Source of the DNA: Klebsiella michiganensis
Lineage (GTDB): Bacteria; Pseudomonadota; Gammaproteobacteria; Enterobacterales; Enterobacteriaceae
Direction of reading: 5' to 3'
DNA: 64,000 nucleotides
NCBI GenBank assembly: GCA_000963575.1
Contig: CP011077.1
Location: 744,001-808,000, forward strand
The notes under the pieces are model-generated. The model did not search any database. It was not told the DNA's origin and saw nothing but the letters and a program-made list of their open reading frames with translations. A program made the position numbers and the translations under genes. This document shows, one piece after another, positions 1 to 7,760 of the stretch (position 1 is the stretch's first letter; each line of letters starts with the position of its first letter).

Positions 1-453
1 GATTTCACCATCGACTTTAACCATCCGGCGATTGATGCAAGCACCCAGCGCTACACCATGAACTTCTCTGCTGAAGCATTCATGCGTCAGATTAGCCGTG
101 CGCGTACCTTCGGTTTTATGCGTGATATCGAATATCTGCAGTCCCGCGGCCTGTGCCTGGGCGGCAGCTTCGATTGTGCCATCGTTGTTGACGATTATCG
201 CGTATTGAACGAAGACGGCCTGCGTTTTGAAGATGAATTCGTTCGTCACAAAATGCTGGATGCGATCGGCGATCTGTTCATGTGTGGCCACAATATTATC
301 GGCGCATTTACCGCCTATAAATCGGGTCACGCGCTGAACAACAAACTGCTGCAGGCTGTTTTGGCTAAGCAGGAAGCCTGGGAATGGGCGACCTTCGAAG
401 ACGAAGCCGAACTTCCGCTGGCGTTTAAAGCACCTAACCTGGTGCTGGCGTAA
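1..453 (+). CDS. lpxC: LpxC, UDP-3-O-acyl-N-acetylglucosamine deacetylase (C-terminal part)
   Basis: The window opens inside this gene, in frame 1, leaving the last 150 residues. LpxC is the cytoplasmic zinc deacetylase that commits UDP-acyl-GlcNAc to lipid A synthesis. By alignment to the 305-residue E. coli enzyme from memory, the zinc ligands H238 and D242 lie in the visible stretch VRHKMLDAIGD, and the catalytic H265 in KSGHALNN. The C-terminus is the usual PNLVLA. The stop lies only 8 bases from the stop of the convergent DUF721 gene, with no terminator between them, so lpxC transcripts probably run antisense through that gene towards secM-secA. Confidence 0.97.
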   Translation, partial: DFTIDFNHPAIDASTQRYTMNFSAEAFMRQISRARTFGFMRDIEYLQSRGLCLGGSFDCAIVVDDYRVLNEDGLRFEDEFVRHKMLDAIGDLFMCGHNIIGAFTAYKSGHALNNKLLQAVLAKQEAWEWATFEDEAELPLAFKAPNLVLA

Positions 454-461
454 CGCTTAAG

Positions 462-977
462 TTATCTATTACGACTGGTTTTGCTGGTACCCTCTCCGGC
501 CAGTGAAGCCAGTCGTTCTATTGTTGCTCTTAATTTCTCCGGGCTACGTTTAGCCACCTCTCTCAGCGCTTCCGCACTCTGCTCACTCAGTTGGCGATTC
601 ACTTCGTATTTATCAGACCCTGTCTGAGTGGTGTTTTCTTGAACAGATTCCTGCCCTTTTACCGCCAGCGATGGATTAATCCTGATGTCGATTGATGTCA
701 ATGATGGTAATATTTGGGCGCGTAATGCACTCAGCAGCGTGGCTTGTTCATAGCGTAAACGCATCAGCCAGCTGGCATTTGCAGTTTCAAGTACGAGAAT
801 GCCCTGACGAAAGTTGGCCACCCGGCACCAGGGATGCAGTGGAGCAGGCAAAATGCCTTTCACTGCCCGGTTAAGGCGTAACAGAGCGACGGCACGTTGC
901 TGCACGTTTTGCAGCATGCTTTCCTGACCGGCTTCGTCAAACAGATTTTCTAAAGATTGCGGGCGACTGTCGCGCAT
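462..977 (-). CDS. DciA-family (DUF721) protein, antisense between lpxC and secM
   Basis: A 171-residue protein. The first ~105 residues look like the DUF721/DciA KH-like domain: it starts MRDSRPQSL and has the HPWCRVANFRQGILVLE core and the SWLMRLRYEQ segment, followed by a Q/S-rich linker and a charged helical tail. In many bacteria DciA assists loading of the replicative helicase DnaB. E. coli K-12 has no such gene here and uses DnaC, as far as I recall. The ATG lies 22 bases from the divergent secM start, so any secM promoter must lie inside this gene. The family call is by eye; a role in replication in this host is inference. Confidence 0.75.
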   Translation of the reverse strand: MRDSRPQSLENLFDEAGQESMLQNVQQRAVALLRLNRAVKGILPAPLHPWCRVANFRQGILVLETANASWLMRLRYEQATLLSALRAQILPSLTSIDIRINPSLAVKGQESVQENTTQTGSDKYEVNRQLSEQSAEALREVAKRSPEKLRATIERLASLAGEGTSKTSRNR

Positions 978-999
978 ACATTAAGCTCCGGCGGAAAAA

Positions 1000-1506
1000 G
1001 TGATTGGTATTCTAAATCGTTGGCGACAATTTGGCAGACGTTATTTCTGGCCGCATCTCCTGTTGGGGATGGTCGCGGCGAGTTTTGGCATGCCTGCGCT
1101 CAACGGTAACACAGAAACCGGTGTTCCCGCTGAAGCTTCCGCCAGCCGCCACGATTCGGTGCGTCAGCTGCGTTTCGATAGTCTTGTTCAGCTGCAAGAA
1201 AGCACCCGCCGTCCTTCCTTTAGTGTGGACTATTGGCACCAGCACGCAATCCGCACCGTTATTCGTCATCTCTCCTTTGCTATGGCACCTCAGGCTTTGC
1301 CCGTGGCTCAGGAAAGTGTGCCGCTTCAGGCACAGCACCTTGCTCTGTTGGACACGCTTAGCGCGCTGCTAACGCAAGAAAGTAAACCTCCCGTTATTGT
1401 GCGCCAGACTGCGTTCCGGACCTCCCCGGCGGGAGAGGTTTTCAGTACCGTGGCGTGGATCCGTCAGGTGCAGGGCATCCGCGCAGGCCCGCTTCGCCTC
1501 AGCTAA
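1000..1506 (+). CDS. secM: SecM, secretion monitor and translation-arrest peptide
   Basis: A 168-residue periplasm-targeted protein that senses Sec export. When export is slow, its nascent C-terminus stalls the ribosome and exposes the secA ribosome-binding site. The start is GTG, as I recall for E. coli secM. A basic N-terminus (RWRQFGRRYFW) is followed by a hydrophobic signal segment at about residues 18-33. The conserved YWHQHAIRTVIRHLSFAMAP block is present. The arrest motif FSTVAWIRQVQGIRAGP occupies residues 148-164, with the F, W, I and GIRAGP spacing intact. secA begins 63 bases downstream, so the regulatory arrangement looks intact. Confidence 0.95.
   Translation: MIGILNRWRQFGRRYFWPHLLLGMVAASFGMPALNGNTETGVPAEASASRHDSVRQLRFDSLVQLQESTRRPSFSVDYWHQHAIRTVIRHLSFAMAPQALPVAQESVPLQAQHLALLDTLSALLTQESKPPVIVRQTAFRTSPAGEVFSTVAWIRQVQGIRAGPLRLS
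1441..1491 (+). promoter_or_regulatory. SecM ribosome-arrest sequence controlling secA
   Basis: These codons specify FSTVAWIRQVQGIRAGP, matching the arrest consensus FxxxxWIxxxxGIRAGP. Compared with the E. coli motif (FSTPVWISQAQGIRAGP, from memory) the changes fall at x positions only. The arrest proline is residue 164. Stalling here would unmask the secA start at 1570. Confidence 0.9.
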
Positions 1507-1569
1507 TTCATCTTCTGAACTAACAACAATTTATTGACCGCACTGACGGCAGGCGTTTGAGAATTTATT

Positions 1570-4275
1570 ATGCTAATCAAATTATTAACTAAAGTTTTCG
1601 GTAGTCGTAACGATCGTACCCTGCGCCGTATGCGCAAAGTTGTTTCCGTGATCAACAGCATGGAACCGCAGATGGAAAAGCTCTCTGACGATGAGCTTAA
1701 AGCTAAAACCGGTGAGTTCCGCGCGCGCCTTGAAAAAGGTGAAGTGTTGGAAAACCTGATCCCGGAAGCTTTCGCCGTTGTTCGTGAAGCGAGTAAGCGT
1801 GTCTTCGGCATGCGCCACTTCGACGTGCAGCTGCTGGGCGGCATGGTACTGAACGATCGCTGCATCGCGGAAATGCGTACCGGGGAAGGTAAAACCTTAA
1901 CTGCAACGCTGCCTGCCTACCTGAACGCGCTGAGCGGAAAAGGCGTGCACGTTGTTACCGTGAACGACTATCTGGCCCAGCGTGACGCCGAAAATAACCG
2001 TCCTCTGTTTGAATATCTGGGCCTGAGCGTAGGTATCAACCTGCCGGGCATGCCGGCTCCGGCTAAGCGTGAAGCTTATGCGGCAGATATTACCTACGGT
2101 ACCAACAACGAATACGGGTTTGACTATCTCCGCGACAACATGGCTTTCAGTCCTGAGGAGCGCGTGCAGCGCAAACTTCACTATGCGCTGGTGGATGAGG
2201 TTGACTCCATTCTGATCGACGAAGCGCGTACGCCGCTGATCATCTCCGGCCCGGCCGAAGACAGCTCTGAACTGTACAAACGCGTGAACAAAATCATTCC
2301 GCACCTGCTGCGCCAGGAAAAAGAAGACTCCGACACCTTCCAGGGTGAAGGTCACTTCTCCGTGGATGAAAAGTCTCGCCAGGTAAACCTGACCGAACGT
2401 GGTCTGGTACTGATTGAAGAGCTGCTGGTGAAAGAAGGGATGATGGAAGAGGGCGAGTCGTTGTACTCACCGGCCAACATCATGCTGATGCACCATGTGA
2501 CCGCCGCCCTGCGTGCCCATGCGCTGTTCACCCGCGACGTTGACTACATCGTTAAAGATGGCGAAGTTATCATCGTGGACGAACACACTGGCCGTACCAT
2601 GCAGGGTCGCCGTTGGTCAGACGGCCTTCACCAGGCCGTTGAAGCCAAAGAAGGCGTTGAGATTCAGAATGAAAACCAGACGCTGGCGTCTATTACCTTC
2701 CAGAACTACTTCCGTCTTTACGAGAAGCTGGCAGGGATGACCGGTACCGCAGATACCGAAGCGTTTGAATTCAGTTCCATTTATAAGCTCGATACTATCG
2801 TTGTGCCGACTAACCGCCCAATGATCCGTAAGGACATGCCGGATCTGGTCTATATGACCGAGCTGGATAAAATCGGCGCCATCATTGAAGACATTAAAGA
2901 GCGTACCGCAAACGGCCAGCCTGTACTGGTGGGTACTATCTCCATTGAGAAGTCAGAAGTGGTTTCGCATGAGCTGACCAAAGCGGGTATCAAGCACAAC
3001 GTACTGAACGCCAAATTCCACGCTAACGAAGCGGCTATTGTTGCTCAGGCGGGTTATCCTGCGGCAGTGACCATCGCCACTAACATGGCGGGTCGCGGTA
3101 CGGATATCGTGCTGGGCGGAAGCTGGCAGGAAGAGATTGCCGAGCTGGATGAGCCAACTCCAGAGCAAATTGCCCAAATCAAAGCGGACTGGAAGGTTCG
3201 CCACGATGCGGTACTGGCTTCAGGTGGTCTGCATATTATCGGCACCGAGCGTCATGAATCCCGTCGTATCGATAACCAGCTGCGTGGTCGTTCTGGCCGT
3301 CAGGGGGATGCTGGTTCTTCCCGCTTCTACCTGTCGATGGAAGATGCCCTGATGCGTATCTTTGCCTCAGATCGCGTATCCAACATGATGCGTAAGCTGG
3401 GCATGAAGCCGGGCGAAGCTATCGAGCACCCGTGGGTGACCAAGGCCATTGCTAACGCACAGCGTAAAGTAGAAAGCCGTAACTTTGATATTCGTAAACA
3501 GCTGCTGGAATACGATGACGTTGCAAACGACCAGCGCCGTGCTATTTATACCCAGCGTAATGAGCTGCTCGACGTTTCCGACGTGAGTGAAACCATCGCC
3601 AGCATCCGCGAAGATGTCTTCAAAGTCACTATCGATGCGCATATTCCGCCTCAGTCCCTGGAAGAGATGTGGGATGTGGAAGGTCTGGAAGAGCGCCTGA
3701 AAAACGACTTCGATCTCGAGATGCCAATCAAAGAATGGCTGGATAAAGAGCCAGAGCTGCACGAAGAAACCCTGCGTGAGCGTATTCTGCAGACGGCAAT
3801 TGAGCTTTATCAGCGCAAAGAAGAAGTTGTCGGTGCTGAGATGATGCGTCACTTCGAAAAAGGCGTGATGCTGCAAACGCTGGATTCCCTGTGGAAAGAG
3901 CACCTGGCGGCAATGGATTACCTGCGTCAGGGCATCCACCTGCGTGGTTATGCACAGAAAGATCCGAAGCAGGAATATAAGCGCGAATCCTTCTCTATGT
4001 TTGCCGCGATGCTGGAATCACTGAAATATGAAGTGATCAGCACCCTGAGCAAAGTACAGGTACGCCTGCCGGAAGAAGTTGAAGCGATGGAACAACAGCG
4101 CCGCGAAGAGGCTGAACGTCTGGCACGTATGCAGCAGCTCAGCCACGTAGATGACGATACTCAGGCCGCACAGTCGCTGGCAGCAGAAACTGGCGATCGT
4201 AAAGTGGGAAGGAACGATCCTTGCCCATGCGGTTCCGGTAAAAAATACAAACAGTGCCATGGCCGTCTAAGCTAA
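1570..4275 (+). CDS. secA: SecA, preprotein translocase ATPase
   Basis: 901 residues, the same length as E. coli SecA. This is the ATPase motor that pushes unfolded preproteins through SecYEG at the inner membrane. Visible features are the Walker A motif MRTGEGKT (about residues 102-109), the DEVDS Walker B box near 207, the ATPase-2 motifs ATNMAGRGTDI and QLRGRSGRQGD, and the C-terminal zinc motif with C885, C887, C896 and H897, which binds SecB and lipid. The start MLIKLLTKVFGSR is conserved. It forms the secM-secA unit and is followed by a rho-independent terminator before mutT. Confidence 0.99.
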   Translation: MLIKLLTKVFGSRNDRTLRRMRKVVSVINSMEPQMEKLSDDELKAKTGEFRARLEKGEVLENLIPEAFAVVREASKRVFGMRHFDVQLLGGMVLNDRCIAEMRTGEGKTLTATLPAYLNALSGKGVHVVTVNDYLAQRDAENNRPLFEYLGLSVGINLPGMPAPAKREAYAADITYGTNNEYGFDYLRDNMAFSPEERVQRKLHYALVDEVDSILIDEARTPLIISGPAEDSSELYKRVNKIIPHLLRQEKEDSDTFQGEGHFSVDEKSRQVNLTERGLVLIEELLVKEGMMEEGESLYSPANIMLMHHVTAALRAHALFTRDVDYIVKDGEVIIVDEHTGRTMQGRRWSDGLHQAVEAKEGVEIQNENQTLASITFQNYFRLYEKLAGMTGTADTEAFEFSSIYKLDTIVVPTNRPMIRKDMPDLVYMTELDKIGAIIEDIKERTANGQPVLVGTISIEKSEVVSHELTKAGIKHNVLNAKFHANEAAIVAQAGYPAAVTIATNMAGRGTDIVLGGSWQEEIAELDEPTPEQIAQIKADWKVRHDAVLASGGLHIIGTERHESRRIDNQLRGRSGRQGDAGSSRFYLSMEDALMRIFASDRVSNMMRKLGMKPGEAIEHPWVTKAIANAQRKVESRNFDIRKQLLEYDDVANDQRRAIYTQRNELLDVSDVSETIASIREDVFKVTIDAHIPPQSLEEMWDVEGLEERLKNDFDLEMPIKEWLDKEPELHEETLRERILQTAIELYQRKEEVVGAEMMRHFEKGVMLQTLDSLWKEHLAAMDYLRQGIHLRGYAQKDPKQEYKRESFSMFAAMLESLKYEVISTLSKVQVRLPEEVEAMEQQRREEAERLARMQQLSHVDDDTQAAQSLAAETGDRKVGRNDPCPCGSGKKYKQCHGRLS

Positions 4276-4294
4276 GGTCTGACAAAATCGAAGA

Positions 4295-4318
4295 GGCGCA
4301 GCTTGCTGCGCCTTTTTT
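4295..4318 (+). terminator. Rho-independent terminator after secA
   Basis: An inverted repeat GGCGCA/TGCGCC (up to 8 bp with the adjacent GC pairs) is followed by six T. It lies 19 bases after the secA stop and before the mutT start, so mutT would need read-through or its own promoter. Confidence 0.8.
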
Positions 4319-4337
4319 ACGCATGGAGTTTGAGAAT

Positions 4338-4727
4338 ATGAAGCAGCTGCAAATCGCCGTCGGCATTATTCGCAACCAGCAGGGCGAAATTTTTATCACG
4401 CAACGCGCACCCGATGCGCACATGGCGAATAAATGGGAATTTCCCGGCGGGAAGATTGAGGCCGGCGAGTCCCCGGAACAGGCGGTTATCCGCGAACTAC
4501 AGGAAGAAACCGGTATTCTGGCGCAGAAGCCACAACTGTTTGAAACCCTGGAGTATCAGTTCCCGGATCGTCATATTTCCCTGTGGTTCTACCTGATCGA
4601 GAGTTGGGCAGGTGAGCCCTGGGGCAAAGAAGGGCAGCCCGGGCGTTGGATTGCTCAGGGGGAGCTCATCGCCGACGAGTTTCCGCCTGCCAATGAGCTC
4701 GTCATTTTAAAGCTGCTAAACGTTTAG
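4338..4727 (+). CDS. mutT: MutT, 8-oxo-dGTP diphosphatase
   Basis: 129 residues, the E. coli length, when started at MKQLQIAVGI. MutT hydrolyses 8-oxo-dGTP to the monophosphate, preventing A:T to C:G transversions. The Nudix box is complete: GGKIEAGESPEQAV, then IRELQEETGI, carrying the metal-binding REXXEE. Longer in-frame upstream starts would run through the secA terminator and are not credible. The stop overlaps the stop of the convergent yacG by three bases, so the two genes meet tail to tail without a terminator. Confidence 0.97.
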   Translation: MKQLQIAVGIIRNQQGEIFITQRAPDAHMANKWEFPGGKIEAGESPEQAVIRELQEETGILAQKPQLFETLEYQFPDRHISLWFYLIESWAGEPWGKEGQPGRWIAQGELIADEFPPANELVILKLLNV

Positions 4728-4921
4728 CGTTCCAGCTCTTCGCTCCAGTCATCGCTCTCAGAAAGATCGCCGCTGCTCGGAATACGTTTTTCCTCAGCGG
4801 CCCACTCGCCCAAATCGATAAGCTGACAGCGTTTACTGCAGAAAGGCCGGTAAGGGCTGGTCTCGTTCCAGATAACCGCTTTGCCGCAGCCGGGACAATT
4901 AACGATGGTTTCTTCGCTCAT
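4724..4921 (-). CDS. yacG: YacG, zinc-binding DNA gyrase inhibitor
   Basis: 65 residues from MSEETIVNC. It has a four-cysteine zinc site at C9, C12, C28 and C32 (CPGC, then FCSKRC), followed by the family block QLIDLGEWAAEEKRIPSS and an acidic tail. YacG binds GyrB and inhibits gyrase. An ATG eight codons upstream is possible, but MSEE matches the family start. It is the last gene of coaE-zapD-yacG, 10 bases after zapD. Confidence 0.95.
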   Translation of the reverse strand: MSEETIVNCPGCGKAVIWNETSPYRPFCSKRCQLIDLGEWAAEEKRIPSSGDLSESDDWSEELER

Positions 4922-4931
4922 AGTATTCCTT

Positions 4932-5675
4932 TTAGCAGCAGGCAAGTTCGAAATCGAGGCGTTCAGGTACTAGCCCATTTTCCGAGTCCAGCGGCATAAA
5001 TCGAATCGCAAAGCGACTTTTGTGGCCGGATATCTGCGGATAAAGCTGGTCGCCAAGGCTAAGGTGAAGACGCAGCAGATCGGCATCGTCTCCGTTGTCC
5101 TGATAGAATCCATTGAGGCTGGTTTGTTTACGGAAAGGCGCAGAATTGCGGATAATGTCCAGCAGCAGGTCGAGCGACTGTTTTACCGGTTCGAGACTGT
5201 TTAGCCAAAAATTAACTTGAGCATCGCGTTGTTCCTGCGGCAGATAAAGCCAAATGTGCAGGGTAGGCAGGTCGAAGCTACAGCAGCCGCCGGGGATGCT
5301 AAGACGCTGGCGTACCAGCGCAATAAGACGATCTTCACGCAGTATTTGCCCGATGCGCGGCGCAGCCATTAACACGCTGCCGCAGCTCTCCAACTGGCTT
5401 CGCAGTGAGTCGATTCGCTGCATATCAACCCCCGGAACCTCTGCCCAGCTCAGCAGTTTACGCTGCTGTCGGCCTATCTCTTTGAGGATTTCGGTGCGAA
5501 TTTCGCCCCTCTCAAACACATCCAGCAAGTCACCGACGTTACGAAAAAAATGCAGCGCCTTTGCGCTGTCATTGATCGGAAGTGCTGATTGCATCTGTTG
5601 AATCAAAAACTCAATACGCAGCCATGTGCGCATTTTCTCATTTAGTGGGTGTTCGAAAAGAACCTGAGTGTTCAT
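4932..5675 (-). CDS. zapD: ZapD, FtsZ-bundling cell division protein
   Basis: 247 residues, the same as E. coli ZapD (YacF). ZapD is a cytoplasmic protein that binds the FtsZ C-terminal tail and cross-links protofilaments in the Z-ring. The conserved opening VLFEHPLNEKMRTWLRIEFL and the IPGGCCSFDLPTLHIWL block are present, and the rest is predicted helical. Its start overlaps the coaE stop by one base (TAATG), implying translational coupling. The neighbours coaE and yacG complete the usual enterobacterial operon. Confidence 0.97.
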   Translation of the reverse strand: MNTQVLFEHPLNEKMRTWLRIEFLIQQMQSALPINDSAKALHFFRNVGDLLDVFERGEIRTEILKEIGRQQRKLLSWAEVPGVDMQRIDSLRSQLESCGSVLMAAPRIGQILREDRLIALVRQRLSIPGGCCSFDLPTLHIWLYLPQEQRDAQVNFWLNSLEPVKQSLDLLLDIIRNSAPFRKQTSLNGFYQDNGDDADLLRLHLSLGDQLYPQISGHKSRFAIRFMPLDSENGLVPERLDFELACC

Positions 5676-6295
5676 TATTCTGCTTCCTGTTGTGCGGCCA
5701 GACCAGCCAGTTTCAGGTACTGGCGATGCAGGCGGTCAACATGCACGACAACGTCCTGGGGGCTGCCGTCATTATTAATTACATCATCTGCCACGGCGAG
5801 ACGAGCTTCCCGGGTCGCCTGAGCGTCCAGGATTTGCTGTGCGTGCTCGCGGGAAACATTGTCCCGCAGCATAGTACGCGTAATTTGGGTCTCGGGGGAA
5901 ACATCCACCACTAAAACCCGGTCCGCCTTTTGTTGCAGATTATTTTCTACCAGTAGCGGGACTACCCACAGCACATACGGTGAGGTGGCGCGGGCAATTT
6001 CATCACGGGTTTGCTGCTGGATAATGGGATGCAGCAGGTTATTAACCCATTGCTTTTGCTGCGGGGAGCTGAAGATTGTTTCTCTCAACGCCCGACGGTT
6101 TAAAGAACCATCTTTCAGAAGGATCTCTGGGCCAAAATGTTGAGAAATGAGAGCTAACGCACGTTGGCCAGGTTCAACAACCTGCCGGGCAATCACATCT
6201 GCATCGATGACGGTGACTCCAGCGCGGGAAAAGGCTTCGGCAACGGTACTTTTACCACTACCAATACCGCCCGTAAGTGCAACCGTGTAAACCAT
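5675..6295 (-). CDS. coaE: CoaE, dephospho-CoA kinase
   Basis: 206 residues, the E. coli length. It phosphorylates the 3'-hydroxyl of dephospho-CoA in the last step of CoA synthesis. The P-loop GGIGSGKST is at residues 9-17, followed by the family motifs VIDADVIARQVV and WVVPLLVEN. It is the first gene of coaE-zapD-yacG. The 388-base region beyond its start separates it from the divergent guaC and holds the promoters of both. CoA synthesis is also represented in this window by panB, panC and panD. Confidence 0.97.
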   Translation of the reverse strand: MVYTVALTGGIGSGKSTVAEAFSRAGVTVIDADVIARQVVEPGQRALALISQHFGPEILLKDGSLNRRALRETIFSSPQQKQWVNNLLHPIIQQQTRDEIARATSPYVLWVVPLLVENNLQQKADRVLVVDVSPETQITRTMLRDNVSREHAQQILDAQATREARLAVADDVINNDGSPQDVVVHVDRLHRQYLKLAGLAAQQEAE

Positions 6296-6683
6296 AGATA
6301 ACCGATCCTGATGCTTTATGTATCAATGAGATAAAAGCCTTTTTGCAACGTGACTTTTGGTGAATTTGCATCACATAAAAATCAAAAAAGCGTCGCCTGT
6401 TAGCCTTTTACCATTTACCAGGTAAATTTAAACGATTGTAGCGTAAAAAAGTCGGTTTTCGCAGTCTTGCGGAGTCATTATTACTGCGTATGATAGCGTC
6501 ACTGGAGTTGGCTGTTGTTTGCTCATTTTACTTTAGGCCACAGGTACGTTTACCGTGCATGCTCACCCCAGTGTCTGATGTCAGTTAACCTGGAGTTAGG
6601 GCTTGCCGCTGTTCTGTGTCATTGAGTAATGAAGAGCCTACCGCCGATCGCGTTCATCGCCATTCGACCCAGGGATTCGCATC
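6296..6683. other. Divergent intergenic region between coaE and guaC
   Basis: No reading frame of note in 388 bases. It contains a 15-bp perfect palindrome, ATTTACC-A-GGTAAAT, at 6413-6427, a sigma-70-like promoter reading towards guaC, and then about 185 bases of apparent guaC leader. The leader has no obvious terminator or riboswitch that I recognise. Confidence 0.6.
6467..6494 (+). promoter_or_regulatory. Candidate guaC promoter
   Basis: TTGCGG at 6467-6472 and TATGAT at 6489-6494 are separated by 16 bases, with a TG two bases before the -10. This is the best sigma-70 match in the region. It implies a long untranslated leader for guaC. Confidence 0.45.
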
Positions 6684-7727
6684 ATGCGTATTGAAGAAGA
6701 TTTGAAGTTAGGTTTTAAAGACGTTTTAATCCGCCCAAAACGCTCCACCCTCAAAAGCCGTTCAGACGTTGAGCTGGAACGTCAATTCACATTCAAGCAT
6801 TCCGGTATTGCGTGGTCTGGCGTCCCTATTATTGCTGCCAATATGGACACCGTAGGCACTTTCGCGATGGCGCAGGCGCTGGCCTCATTCGATATTCTTA
6901 CCGCCGTGCACAAGCACTATTCTGTAGAAGAGTGGAGCAACTTTATTCGCTCCGTGCCTGAAAGCCTGCTGCGTCATATCATGGTCTCAACCGGCACTTC
7001 TGATGCAGATTTTGCCAAAACTAAGCAGATTCTGGCTCTGACCCCCGCGCTGAAATTTATCTGCATTGACGTGGCAAACGGCTACTCTGAGCACTTCACC
7101 CAGTTCGTCAGCAAAGCCCGCGAAGCGTGGCCTGATAAAGTTATCTGCGCCGGGAACGTGGTTACCGGTGAAATGTGTGAAGAACTGATCCTGTCCGGAG
7201 CCGATATCGTGAAAGTCGGGATCGGCCCTGGCTCTGTGTGTACCACGCGAGTTAAAACCGGCGTGGGTTATCCTCAGCTTTCCGCTGTTATTGAATGTGC
7301 GGATGCCGCGCATGGCCTGGGCGGCCAGATCGTCAGCGACGGAGGCTGTACTGTGCCGGGGGATGTGGCTAAAGCTTTCGGTGGTGGCGCTGATTTCGTG
7401 ATGCTGGGCGGTATGCTGGCAGGGCACGAAGAAAGCGGCGGTACCGTTGTCGAGCAGGATGGCGAGAAGTTTATGTTGTTCTACGGCATGAGCTCCGAGT
7501 CCGCCATGACCCGCCACGTAGGTGGCGTTGCGCAGTACCGTGCCGCAGAAGGGAAAACCGTTAAACTGCCTCTGCGCGGGCCGGTGGAAAATACCGCTCG
7601 CGATATCCTGGGTGGCCTGCGGTCTGCCTGTACCTATGTAGGCGCCTCTCGTCTTAAAGAGCTGACTAAACGCACGACCTTCATCCGCGTAGCGGAACAG
7701 GAAAACCGCGTCTTCAATAGCCTCTGA
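6684..7727 (+). CDS. guaC: GuaC, GMP reductase
   Basis: 347 residues, the E. coli length. It reduces GMP to IMP with NADPH, returning guanine nucleotides to the adenine branch. It is an IMPDH-type TIM barrel. The catalytic cysteine lies in VKVGIGPGSVCTTR (about residue 186), followed by the phosphate-binding SDGGCTVPGDVAKAFGGGADFVMLGG. The start MRIEEDLKLGFKDVLIRPKRS is conserved, with a GGGA ribosome-binding site. A 10-bp perfect hairpin lies between its stop and the convergent hofC stop. Confidence 0.97.
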   Translation: MRIEEDLKLGFKDVLIRPKRSTLKSRSDVELERQFTFKHSGIAWSGVPIIAANMDTVGTFAMAQALASFDILTAVHKHYSVEEWSNFIRSVPESLLRHIMVSTGTSDADFAKTKQILALTPALKFICIDVANGYSEHFTQFVSKAREAWPDKVICAGNVVTGEMCEELILSGADIVKVGIGPGSVCTTRVKTGVGYPQLSAVIECADAAHGLGGQIVSDGGCTVPGDVAKAFGGGADFVMLGGMLAGHEESGGTVVEQDGEKFMLFYGMSSESAMTRHVGGVAQYRAAEGKTVKLPLRGPVENTARDILGGLRSACTYVGASRLKELTKRTTFIRVAEQENRVFNSL

Positions 7728-7736
7728 TGAGCATCA

Positions 7737-7760
7737 ATGACGCAGCTCAGGCTGCGTCAT
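7737..7760. terminator. Convergent hairpin between guaC and hofC
   Basis: ATGACGCAGC-tcag-GCTGCGTCAT is a perfect 10-bp stem with a 4-base loop, and it overlaps the hofC stop codon. There is no long T-run, so it is a plausible shared 3'-end structure rather than a textbook terminator. Confidence 0.55.
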
